Of a stretch of DNA of 5,342 bases, positions 1 through 5,340 are shown piece after piece. Within the stretch, counting starts at the first letter, position 1; each line of letters starts with the position of its first letter. Position numbers and translations under genes: made by a program. Under the pieces are notes generated by a model, which did not search any database, was not told where the DNA came from, and was given only the letters and a program-made list of their open reading frames with translations. Origin of the DNA: Chloroflexota bacterium (GTDB lineage: Bacteria > Chloroflexota > Dehalococcoidia > Lucifugimonadales > JADFKI01); assembly GCA_009838595.1 (NCBI GenBank), contig VXRI01000153.1:1-5342 (forward strand), read 5' to 3'.

Positions 1-276
1 GCGCACGGGGACCGCGCGGCGAGGCGTGCGCGTCTGCTCGTCCCAAAACTCGGGCACATCGCCGTACACGCCCAAGTTGAGCGCGTCCAAAGTCAGCCCG
101 TTCTTGGTCGGCGTCGCGCGCGTGCCCCATTGGAGCGTGTTCTTCATCCACGCCAGATTCGGCGGCGCGATTTCCACATCGTCGGCATCGTCGCTGCCTG
201 CCTCGCGCTCGGTTACGCGGGCGGCAGACGCCTGAAGTGTTTCTTGCTGTTCTTCAACCTGTTTGGTGTCTGCCAT
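1..276 (-). CDS. Probable ferritin-like protein paralogue, N-terminal 92 codons only
   Basis: The frame is open from an ATG at 276-274 to the left edge with no stop, so this is the start of a longer gene. The translation opens MADTKQVEEQQETLQ. Its first 38 or so residues are acidic and polar, probably disordered. From residue 41 on it aligns with residues 23-73 of the ferritin-like protein encoded at 1872-775. By eye, 18 of about 50 aligned positions are identical with one gap, including the shared blocks LxW, WG, GxTL, GxYG and PR. I infer a second member of the same family, in tandem on the same strand. The metal-binding helices would lie beyond the edge, so diiron chemistry is not shown. 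An AGGA on the coding strand (281-284) lies only 4 nt from the ATG, a short but usable ribosome site. Codon use is GC-rich, like the other ferritin-like gene. The next gene upstream is 87 bp away. Confidence 0.8.
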   Translation of the reverse strand, partial: MADTKQVEEQQETLQASAARVTEREAGSDDADDVEIAPPNLAWMKNTLQWGTRATPTKNGLTLDALNLGVYGDVPEFWDEQTRTPRRAVPVR

Positions 277-363
277 CGTGTCCTATTTCTACTCAGACTT
301 GCTTGGCGATTCTTTCTCTACCGACTCTTCTGCCTTTTTCTTGACTCTGGATGATGCTCCAAA

Positions 364-612
364 TCATAAGTCAGTGCGAAGCAGGGAACATATCCTATCT
401 TTCTGCCAGAAGATTACACCTGGCACTATAAGGAGGGTCAAGAACTCTAGCAATTCCTCTATGTAAGCCACTACTATCAATGGCGCTGACAATAATGCAA
501 ACAGCACATATAGAATTGAAATTACAATGTCTATCCCGAAATAGACCAAAAACGGATATAACATAATCCCCGTAGAGATTAGTGCTATTGCTCTATTTGC
601 ACTGACTGTCAT
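364..612 (-). CDS. Small hydrophobic protein of unknown function, 82 aa
   Basis: I do not recognise this protein. The 82 residues are strongly hydrophobic, with probable membrane segments near 8-25, 27-50 and 54-69. A short acidic stretch (IEELLEF, 51-57) lies between the last two, and a basic, Cys-containing tail (WQKDRICSLLRT) follows. It has no signal cleavage site or known motif. The ATG is preceded on the coding strand by GGGGTAGGTG (630-621) with AGGTG 8 nt from the start, which supports translation. It sits between two ferritin-like genes on the same strand, so it could be co-transcribed with them; the gap to the next gene is 87 bp. The DNA is visibly AT-rich and uses ATA, AGA and TTA codons, unlike the GC-rich genes on either side. 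This suggests recent acquisition or, less happily, a chance open frame in non-coding DNA. A membrane helper for the neighbours is only a guess. Confidence 0.5.
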   Translation of the reverse strand: MTVSANRAIALISTGIMLYPFLVYFGIDIVISILYVLFALLSAPLIVVAYIEELLEFLTLLIVPGVIFWQKDRICSLLRTDL

Positions 613-620
613 TTAGATTA

Positions 621-630
621 CACCTACCCC
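621..630 (-). promoter_or_regulatory. Ribosome binding site of the 82-aa gene
   Basis: The coding strand reads GGGGTAGGTG, ending 8 nt before the ATG at 612. It matters because it is the main support for this small AT-rich frame being translated. Confidence 0.45.
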
Positions 631-633
631 TGT

Positions 634-689
634 CAATCCGCCGAGGGGAAGGGAATCTGTATTCCCGCCTGCGCGGGAATGGCGGATTG
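634..689. repeat. Palindromic intergenic repeat, family 1, copy 1
   Basis: Nested inverted repeats are visible. The outer arms are 9 bp (CAATCCGCC at 634-642 and its complement at 681-689). An inner 8-bp hairpin pairs ATTCCCGC (661-668) with GCGGGAAT (673-680) around a 4-nt loop. GGGAAT at 651-656 can also pair with ATTCCC at 661-666, an alternative fold. This is the REP-like pattern of short palindromes scattered between genes in many bacterial genomes. A degenerate relative lies at 3651-3706. It could shape RNA folding between the ferritin-like gene and the 82-aa gene. Confidence 0.7.
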
Positions 690-705
690 TTAAGATGGGG
701 AAGGG

Positions 706-776
706 GATATTGCTTGGATTGGAGATTTTGCCCCTCCCTAACCCTCCCCCAAAGGGAGGAGGGGATGATATTGCTT
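706..776. repeat. 10-bp direct repeats flanking a family 2 palindrome
   Basis: GATATTGCTT occurs at 706-715 and again at 767-776. The second copy covers the first two transcribed bases of the ferritin-like gene's stop codon (777-775). With a 3-nt gap the match extends to AGGGGAT...ATTGCTT on both sides. The family 2 palindrome lies between the copies, so the pair could be a target-site duplication from its insertion or a local duplication. Confidence 0.5.
731..764 (-). repeat. Palindromic intergenic repeat, family 2, copy 1
   Basis: On the minus strand this reads CCCCTCCTCCCTTTGGGGGA and continues into GGGTTAGGGAGGGG. The hairpin pairs 743-748 with 754-759 around a 5-nt loop. It begins 10 nt beyond the ferritin-like stop codon, so it could act as a weak terminator or a 3'-end stabiliser. 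No T-run follows, so an ordinary intrinsic terminator is not supported. A second copy stands on the other strand at 3584-3619. Confidence 0.65.
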
Positions 777-1872
777 ACGTCCACATGATTTCCATCAGAC
801 GCGGGTCTGCGCGGCCGTTGTCGAAGCGCTCGCCAAAGCCTGCGGAGCGGATGCGCTGCACATACTCGCGGACTTGGCGACGGCGGATTGCCATCAGCTT
901 GCGTGCGCCTTCGTCGTACTTCTTGATGCCGCCTCCGAGCAGTATCGCCATAGCCTCGCTGCTGGGCGTGTCTATCGCCGCCGGGTTCTGGTTGCCGGCG
1001 AGCAAGCCTCGCTCGCCTTCGTCGAGGTAGCAGTGTATCTCTTCGCGGCGCTCCGGCTCGGACTCGGACAGATAGCGCATGTGCATCACACCGAACGCCA
1101 CATGGCGCGACTCATCCTGCGCGGCGAGGCGATAGATGCGCTTTTCCGCTTCGTTGTACGACATCAGCTCGCCCATGCGGAACAGCGTAAGCACCGCGCC
1201 TTCGCCCGATATGTGCAGGCGCGAAGACATTTCGGTGAACTCGCGCGACAGGTCAATGCTGCCGACCACGCCGCTGGTGGTGATGTCCGGTCGCTGCATA
1301 AGACCGCCGCCGTTGGCGAGCGCGCGCTTGCGGAAAACGTCCAAGTGGCGCGATTCATCCATAATCTGCGAAACCAGGAACATACGCGGCTCGAAGTAGT
1401 CCGGGCTGGTCGTGGCGACCCAGCGTGCGGGGATGTCCGCTGCGACGAACTCCACTTCGGTCAGAAATGTGTCGAGCTGGCACTGCGCTCGCTCGATGTC
1501 GTCCGGCAACGGCTTGATGGTGTGCCATGGGATGTCCGTCGCAGAACTCCACTGGCGTTGCAGCGACTCTTCGTACAGGGCGGCTGCGTTGTCAAGCCAA
1601 ATCTCGGACTTGGTGCGCACGCCGTAGCCACCGATGCGGTAGGAATCCGGGCGCTTCGCCGCGCCGCGAGGCCTGCCGGTCATGTTGTCGGTGTGGTCCG
1701 GCGCCTCGCCATACGAGCCGACCTCAACGCTGGAGAGTGTCATACCGCGTTTCGGGTCAGGCTCTGCCTTGATGCCCCACTCGCCGCGCGAATCGAGCCA
1801 CGACAGGTCGAGCTCGTAGTCGTCGGCGTACTCCTTGACGGCTTGCAGCGATTCGTTCTGAAGTGTGGTCAT
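775..1872 (-). CDS. Ferritin-like diiron-carboxylate protein, 365 aa
   Basis: This complete protein has the layout of a four-helix diiron fold. E139 (in LTEVEF) is a likely ligand on helix 1, followed by DESRH with E173 and H176. E224 (in SGEGAVLTLF) probably lies on helix 3, followed by a second DESRH with E254 and H257. The E, ExxH, E, ExxH order is that of the ferritin-like/ribonucleotide-reductase-R2-like superfamily, which includes oxidases and N-oxygenases such as AurF. The exact reaction and substrate cannot be read here. Residues 1-90 form a family-specific N-terminal part that also occurs in the partial gene at the left edge. There is no signal peptide, so it is probably cytoplasmic. 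The ATG at 1872 is well supported by AGGAGG 6 nt upstream. The gene likely heads a unit with the two genes that follow, 162 bp away. Ligand assignment is by motif only. Confidence 0.9.
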   Translation of the reverse strand: MTTLQNESLQAVKEYADDYELDLSWLDSRGEWGIKAEPDPKRGMTLSSVEVGSYGEAPDHTDNMTGRPRGAAKRPDSYRIGGYGVRTKSEIWLDNAAALYEESLQRQWSSATDIPWHTIKPLPDDIERAQCQLDTFLTEVEFVAADIPARWVATTSPDYFEPRMFLVSQIMDESRHLDVFRKRALANGGGLMQRPDITTSGVVGSIDLSREFTEMSSRLHISGEGAVLTLFRMGELMSYNEAEKRIYRLAAQDESRHVAFGVMHMRYLSESEPERREEIHCYLDEGERGLLAGNQNPAAIDTPSSEAMAILLGGGIKKYDEGARKLMAIRRRQVREYVQRIRSAGFGERFDNGRADPRLMEIMWT

Positions 1873-1878
1873 CTATCG

Positions 1879-1884
1879 CCTCCT
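1879..1884 (-). promoter_or_regulatory. Strong ribosome binding site of the ferritin-like gene
   Basis: The coding strand carries AGGAGG followed by a 6-nt spacer and ATG at 1872-1870. This fixes the start of the 365-residue protein. Confidence 0.8.
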
Positions 1885-1952
1885 GCTCGGCTAAATCCCG
1901 CCCATTTTTTGACAAGTGTTATCCGACACACAACATATTTGCGTGTTCGCTC

Positions 1953-1981
1953 AATATAATACAGGCACTAGGATAGCGCAA
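1953..1981 (-). promoter_or_regulatory. Candidate promoter of the ferritin-like gene
   Basis: Read on the minus strand, TTGCGC (1981-1976) is followed by a 17-nt spacer and TATATT (1958-1953). The -10 box differs from TATAAT at one position, while the -35 box matches TTGACA at only three. The site lies in an AT-richer patch of the 221-bp gap (1873-2093) between the secreted-protein gene and the ferritin-like gene, about 80 bp before the start codon. The rest of that gap shows no gene and no convincing terminator for the secreted-protein gene. Confidence 0.35.
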
Positions 1982-2093
1982 GCGGGGTAACTGTAATGTG
2001 TTCTTGATACGAGCGGATAATTCATCTCACACGTGCCTTCAAGTGGTGCTGGATTTCTGCCTCTCCGCAGGGGTGTTGAACTAATGCGCGCGC

Positions 2094-3308
2094 TCATGGG
2101 TTGACGGTGATGCTGCCCCAGCATACTACCGCGCCGTCCGAGCGCAGGGCGCAGGTGTGCATTTTCCCACTGACTATGGATGTGTATGTGCCGCTTCGCG
2201 GAGGAGATGCCTGTCCGTGCTCATTGTTTCCCCAGCAGAGAATCGAGCCTATCGTTCTGTGCAGAGCGCAGAAATGCCCGTCGCCGCCGCTCACGGTGAT
2301 GCCTATGTCCGGCGGAGGCTGCTGTCCGGCAGCAGTAGTTGGTGTAGCGGATGGCGTGGCAGTGGGCGTGCGGGTTGGGGTAGGCGTGTAAGTTGCAGTC
2401 GGCGTGTGCGTTGGCGTGGGAGTAACCGAGGGATTCCTCTGTGCTGCCGTTTCCAGCGTTGGAGTAGGAGTAGGCGTGTGCGTTGCAGTATGGGTAGCAG
2501 TAGGCGTGTGAGTTGCGGTATGGGTAGCAGTGGGCGTGTGCGTTGCGGTAGGCGTTGCAGTGGGCGTGTGCGTTGCGGTAGGCGTTGCAGTGGGCGTGTG
2601 CGTTGCGGTACGGGTCGCGGTGGGTATCAAGCCTGATTTGACTTTGAAATCCAGATACGCCATAGGTTGGGTAGCGCCGCTAAATCTGCCCTGTCCCCTG
2701 ATGCTTCTGATATTTTCTTGCGGATTGGTAGCGGGGTTGGACAGCGAGAAACTATTGCCGTCCTCGGTGCCGGCATCGTACGGAAACAGATTTACAACGT
2801 GCGATGTGCGCCAGCTTCCCCCCGGGCGCATGTCAAGGCCGGAGACTCCCACAAACCAGTCCGGGCTTGGTCCTATCATAGAGAGCAAGGTGAACCGGGA
2901 ATGAGTTTCTGAAAACCTTACATCGAAAGTCGTCCTGCTGGTTGGCTGTCCGCCAATTCCCCGACTGACCACAGAGGCGTTTGAGCCGGCGGCTGTGACC
3001 TCGTTTCTGAAACCGCCAGTGCTGCCAAGTTCCGCGACACCCTCCACTCCGGAGGTTGCCTTCTGCCCACTTGCCCAGAAGGTTACATTGCCGTTGTGCA
3101 CTGCACCAATCAAGGTCGTGAAGTGCGCGCCGCCGGGAACGCTGTCCGCACTGTTGGTAGTCCAGTTCCCCCAGAAGGTCACCTCGTAAGTTACCGTATT
3201 GGTCGTCTGCGCAGCAGTGGGGTCAGCAAGCAGCAATACCATAAGGAATAGCGGAAGAAGAAGAGCTAAAGAGCAGCAGAATAGCAGCGCCCGTCCACGC
3301 GCTTTCAT
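2094..3308 (-). CDS. Secreted spondin-domain protein with Thr-Pro linker and RCC1-like tail, 404 aa
   Basis: The ATG at 3308 is chosen over in-frame ATGs at 3362 and 3329 because GGGGAGG ends 6 nt before it and because the protein then begins with a classic signal peptide (MKARGR, a hydrophobic run at 7-28, likely cleavage after TAA at 33). Residues 41-224 form a spondin-N domain. Its marks are YEVTFWGNW (41-49), [13 protein letters not shown] (60-72), the family signature [12 protein letters not shown] (144-155), and [10 protein letters not shown] (175-184) followed by [10 protein letters not shown] low-complexity Thr-Pro linker spans about 229-328. The tail (337-400) has two RCC1-type blades, each with a CAL...CWG cysteine pair (C347/C358, C386/C396). 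The protein ends right after the second blade, far short of a seven-blade propeller. It is probably exported and surface-exposed or released, with an adhesive or binding role. This is inferred from domain types, as no enzyme motif is seen. No membrane anchor or sorting signal is evident at the C-terminus. Confidence 0.9.
   Translation of the reverse strand: MKARGRALLFCCSLALLLPLFLMVLLLADPTAAQTTNTVTYEVTFWGNWTTNSADSVPGGAHFTTLIGAVHNGNVTFWASGQKATSGVEGVAELGSTGGFRNEVTAAGSNASVVSRGIGGQPTSRTTFDVRFSETHSRFTLLSMIGPSPDWFVGVSGLDMRPGGSWRTSHVVNLFPYDAGTEDGNSFSLSNPATNPQENIRSIRGQGRFSGATQPMAYLDFKVKSGLIPTATRTATHTPTATPTATHTPTATPTATHTPTATHTATHTPTATHTATHTPTPTPTLETAAQRNPSVTPTPTHTPTATYTPTPTRTPTATPSATPTTAAGQQPPPDIGITVSGGDGHFCALHRTIGSILCWGNNEHGQASPPRSGTYTSIVSGKMHTCALRSDGAVVCWGSITVNP
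2471..2620 (-). repeat. Five 30-bp tandem repeats encoding the Thr-Pro linker
   Basis: Units start at 2471, 2501, 2531, 2561 and 2591. The units at 2531-2560 and 2561-2590 are identical, and the others differ at a few bases. Each encodes ten residues of the type [10 protein letters not shown] or [10 protein letters not shown]. Related but irregular Thr-Pro codons continue to about 2325. The unit length is a multiple of three, so copy-number change by slippage would lengthen or shorten the linker without breaking the frame. Confidence 0.85.
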
Positions 3309-3314
3309 GAAATG

Positions 3315-3321
3315 CCTCCCC
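3315..3321 (-). promoter_or_regulatory. Ribosome binding site that decides the secreted protein's start
   Basis: The coding strand reads GGGGAGG with a 6-nt spacer to ATG 3308-3306. It favours this start over the upstream in-frame ATG at 3362, which would add 18 residues before the signal peptide. Confidence 0.75.
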
Positions 3322-3436
3322 GAATCCATCGGAAGTCCCAGAACAGTCACCGGAACATTCATAGCAATGATACCACCAATATCTATATTTTTGAAATTGG
3401 CGGCAAGCGGATGGTAGAGTTTTCAATTAGGCGTTT

Positions 3437-3502
3437 CAAGTCCCCCATCCTCCCCCTTTATGGATTTACGGGGATGCAAAAATCCCCTTTCCCTTTGACT
3501 TG
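3437..3502. repeat. Inverted-repeat element with internal hairpin
   Basis: Six-bp ends CAAGTC (3437-3442) and GACTTG (3497-3502) are inverted copies. Inside, GGGGAT (3470-3475) pairs with ATCCCC (3482-3487) around a 6-nt loop. The C-rich arm (3441-3457) resembles the family 2 palindrome loosely on the minus strand. It is probably another short intergenic repeat, though no second copy is present in this window. Confidence 0.4.
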
Positions 3503-3582
3503 CTGACAAGGGTATTTATTGGGGTGTTCTTGGTATCATTCCGCGCGAAATGAGGCAAGAATTGGTGAACCACGCGCTATAA
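3499..3582 (+). pseudogene. Possible C-terminal remnant of a lost gene
   Basis: After a stop at 3496-3498 the plus strand stays open for 27 codons to TAA at 3580-3582. The reading is LADKGIYWGVLGIIPREMRQ followed by ELVNHAL, with balanced, protein-like composition. It has no ribosome site or good start codon (the only ATG is at 3550). It may be the last part of a decayed or displaced gene; I cannot name the family, and chance is possible. A family 2 repeat begins 1 nt after its stop. Confidence 0.2.
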
Positions 3583-3583
3583 A

Positions 3584-3619
3584 CTCCTTCCCTCTTGGGG
3601 GAAGGCTGGGATGGGGTGA
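3584..3619 (+). repeat. Palindromic intergenic repeat, family 2, copy 2
   Basis: The plus strand reads CTCCTTCCCTCTTGGGGGAA, then GGCTGGGATGGGGTGA. It matches the minus-strand sequence at 731-764 nearly throughout, allowing small gaps. A 7-bp hairpin pairs CCTTCCC (3586-3592) with GGGAAGG (3599-3605). Confidence 0.65.
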
Positions 3620-3650
3620 AAAGCACCAAGACGCCTGTAATTCCACGATT

Positions 3651-3706
3651 TCTGGATTCCCACTCCCCGTTTTCACGAGGACATGCTTCGCGGGAGAGAC
3701 GAATCC
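3651..3706. repeat. Degenerate palindromic repeat, family 1, copy 2
   Basis: GGATTC (3654-3659) and GAATCC (3701-3706) are inverted. The interior on the minus strand holds TCCCGCGAAG and GGGAATCCAG, the typical words of REP-like elements with ATTCCCGC...GCGGGAAT cores, as at 634-689. A further 7-bp pair, ACGATTT (3645-3651) with AAATCGT (3728-3734), may mark wider element ends. The core has decayed or been interrupted compared with copy 1. Confidence 0.45.
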
Positions 3707-3763
3707 GGAGGTCGAAGAGCATTTGTAAAATCGTCTTGATGCGGGAAGTCAATTGGGCTTGCG

Positions 3764-3769
3764 TATAGT
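3764..3769 (+). promoter_or_regulatory. Candidate -10 box for the transporter gene
   Basis: TATAGT differs from TATAAT at one position and stands about 70 bp before the preferred start. No good -35 box lies 16-18 nt upstream, so the assignment is weak. Confidence 0.25.
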
Positions 3770-3824
3770 GTGATAGACTTTACGCTGCTGTGGGCTGTGA
3801 AGAGCATACGGGCGCAGCAGCAGC

Positions 3825-3833
3825 AGGAGGGAG
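3825..3833 (+). promoter_or_regulatory. Ribosome binding site favouring the GTG start at 3841
   Basis: AGGAGGGAG lies 7-10 nt before GTG 3841. The upstream in-frame GTG at 3790 has no such site. The in-frame ATG at 3889 has GGAGG at 3873-3877, 11 nt away, and is the main alternative. Confidence 0.5.
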
Positions 3834-3840
3834 AGTGACT

Positions 3841-5298
3841 GTGGCTTTCGGCGCAGGAGCATTCAGACCATCGGAGGCTCGCTCGCGGATGCGCGGCGTG
3901 TTCTACGGTTGGTGGCTTGTACCAATTAGCGGCATCGTCCATATGACGACGAGCGTGCCGCTGTTCCACGCTATGGGCTTGTGGTTCGTCGCGCTGGAGT
4001 CGTCGTTCGGCTGGAACAGAACGCAGCTCTCGCTTGCCTTTGCGTTCACGCGCATCGAAGGCGGAATTTTGGGTCCGATAGAAGGCTATCTCGTGGATCG
4101 GCTGGGTATTCGGCGGATGGTGGTCATGGGATTGAGTGTTCTGGGATTGGGCTTTCTGCTTTTCAGCCAGGTTCGGGACACAAATGACATCCCTATTGTG
4201 CGGGACTTGCCCTTCGATCTGCTGCCGTCATTCATGCAAATCATCGTGCCTGCGCTGATGTTCTACCTTGTGTACATGGTTATGGCTCTGGGGCAGGGGT
4301 TCAGCGGGTGGCTGACGATGAACACGATGCTGAACAACTGGTTCACGCGTCACAAAGCGAAGGCGATGGGCTATTCCAGCGCGATAGGCCGGCTTGGCGC
4401 GCTCGTATTGATACCGGCAATCGCTTGGGCGGTGGACCCGGACCAGGATAACTTTGGCTGGTCTATGACGGCACTGATGCTTGGTGTGGTTACGCTGGTG
4501 ATGGTCATCCCCATCAGCCGCCTGATACGCAATCGCCCGGAAGATCACGGGCTGATGCCGGACGGGGACGAGCCTAGAGATGCTCCGAGAGAGACTCGCG
4601 CGGGGCATCCTGCTCCAAGGCGCGCGCCACCGTCAGATGCGGATTTTTCGCTCGGAGATGCACTGCGGACGCCTACTTTCTGGCTGATTTCGTTTGGGCA
4701 GGGGTTCACCTCCATGGTGCTAATTGCGATGATGGCGCACCTAGCGCCGATGCTCTACGACCAAGGAGTGTCGGTGCCGATGGCGGGCTGGGTCGTTTCC
4801 ACATACACGGCAATGTCAATGATATTCCAGGTTGTGGGCGGATATGTGGGCGACATGATTTCAAAGCGTTTCGCGTACTTCGTATTTACCTCGATACAGG
4901 CGAGCGCGGTGGTAGTGTTGGTGTTCGTTCCAGAGATTTCGGCGTTACTGGGCATGCCTCTTCTTGTGGTGGTTTTTTCTTTCGCCATATTGTTCGGCAT
5001 AGGTTTCGGGGGGCGCAACCCTATCAGCACATCGATACGCGGCGAATACTTTGGGCGAAGCTCGTTCGGCAAGATAATGGGGATGTCGCAGGTGCCGATG
5101 AATATCATGCTGCTGGGAGCGCCGATATACCCGGCAGTCATGCTGGGAATACAAGGAAGCTACGACTTCGCGTTCCTGTCGCTGGCGGCGCTGAACTTTG
5201 TAGGTGGAGCGATGTTTCTGCTGGCGAAAAAGCCGGTTAAGCCGCGGGCTGACAGGATGGGTAGGCTGAGTAGGATGTGGGGTTGGGTGAAGCGTTAA
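3841..5298 (+). CDS. Major facilitator superfamily transporter, 485 aa
   Basis: This is a complete 12-helix type carrier of the inner membrane. Helix 1 begins FYGWWLVPISGIV (21-33). The loop 2-3 signature is GYLVDRLGIRR (82-92), and a related loop 8-9 motif reads GGYVGDMISKRF (333-344). The segment LTMNTMLNNWFTRHKAKAMG (158-177) near helix 5 is typical of oxalate/formate antiporter and monocarboxylate-porter groups. A charged, Pro-rich central loop (230-270) is followed by LRTPTFWLISFGQG (275-288), also common in those groups. An extra loop of about 20 residues (111-131) follows helix 3. The substrate is unknown; an organic anion is a reasonable guess from the subgroup. The GTG at 3841 is chosen for its AGGAGGGAG site, while ATG 3889 (469 aa) or GTG 3790 (502 aa) are possible. 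It is transcribed divergently from the secreted-protein gene, and no partner gene is seen downstream before the edge. Confidence 0.93.
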   Translation: MAFGAGAFRPSEARSRMRGVFYGWWLVPISGIVHMTTSVPLFHAMGLWFVALESSFGWNRTQLSLAFAFTRIEGGILGPIEGYLVDRLGIRRMVVMGLSVLGLGFLLFSQVRDTNDIPIVRDLPFDLLPSFMQIIVPALMFYLVYMVMALGQGFSGWLTMNTMLNNWFTRHKAKAMGYSSAIGRLGALVLIPAIAWAVDPDQDNFGWSMTALMLGVVTLVMVIPISRLIRNRPEDHGLMPDGDEPRDAPRETRAGHPAPRRAPPSDADFSLGDALRTPTFWLISFGQGFTSMVLIAMMAHLAPMLYDQGVSVPMAGWVVSTYTAMSMIFQVVGGYVGDMISKRFAYFVFTSIQASAVVVLVFVPEISALLGMPLLVVVFSFAILFGIGFGGRNPISTSIRGEYFGRSSFGKIMGMSQVPMNIMLLGAPIYPAVMLGIQGSYDFAFLSLAALNFVGGAMFLLAKKPVKPRADRMGRLSRMWGWVKR

Positions 5299-5312
5299 TG
5301 ACACGGAGCGGA

Positions 5313-5340
5313 CCTGGATGGACAGGATAAACGGCATGGG
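5313..5340. repeat. Short 9-bp periodic GGAT-rich repeat
   Basis: From 5316 the sequence reads GGATGGACA, GGATAAACG, GCATGGGGT, three imperfect 9-nt units just past the transporter stop. Similar GGATGGACAGGATAAAC words are dispersed intergenic repeats in some bacterial genomes. The window ends here, so its full extent is unknown. Confidence 0.35.

Larger units (their letters stand above)
3309..3789. other. Divergent intergenic region with repeats
   Basis: This region separates the secreted-protein gene (minus) from the transporter gene (plus). It contains an AT-rich stretch at about 3375-3430, where a promoter for the secreted-protein gene would be expected but no convincing box pair is seen. 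Three repeat elements lie at 3437-3502, 3584-3619 and 3651-3706. An open stretch at 3499-3582 may be a gene remnant, and a weak -10 box sits at 3764-3769. No intact gene is supported on either strand. Confidence 0.6.

Noticed and set aside
26..466. Plus-strand open frames in the first 466 bases
   Set aside because: They lie antisense to the partial paralogue and the 82-aa gene, with no ribosome sites and no recognisable motifs.
731..764. Intrinsic terminator for the ferritin-like gene
   Set aside because: The hairpin is present but no T-run follows on the coding strand, and the same element occurs elsewhere as a repeat, so it is listed as a repeat only.
874..1959. Long plus-strand open frame of 361 codons opposite the ferritin-like gene
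   Set aside because: It is the antisense shadow of a gene with strong family motifs and its own ribosome site. Its His/Arg/Ala-rich translation resembles no protein.
1909..1960. Plus-strand TTGACA (1909-1914) and TATAAT (1955-1960)
   Set aside because: The two boxes are about 40 bp apart, neither has a partner at 16-18 nt, and no plus-strand gene follows for 1.8 kb.
2011..2032. Resemblance to the lac operator: GAGCGGATAA followed after 6 nt by TCACAC
   Set aside because: The left half of the operator dyad is missing, the spacing differs by one base, and no LacI-type regulator or sugar gene is present. It is most likely chance.
2471..2620. Possible CRISPR-like array from regularly spaced repeats
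   Set aside because: The 30-bp units are contiguous with no unique spacers and encode an in-frame Thr-Pro linker.
3516..3969. Minus-strand open frames across the divergent gap and the transporter start
   Set aside because: Their translations include the PSQPSPKREG type of peptide produced by intergenic palindromic repeats, a known false-ORF pattern.
4228..5337. Minus-strand open frames opposite the transporter gene
   Set aside because: They are shadows of a clear 12-helix carrier; the one ending at 5337 begins in the GGAT-rich repeat.
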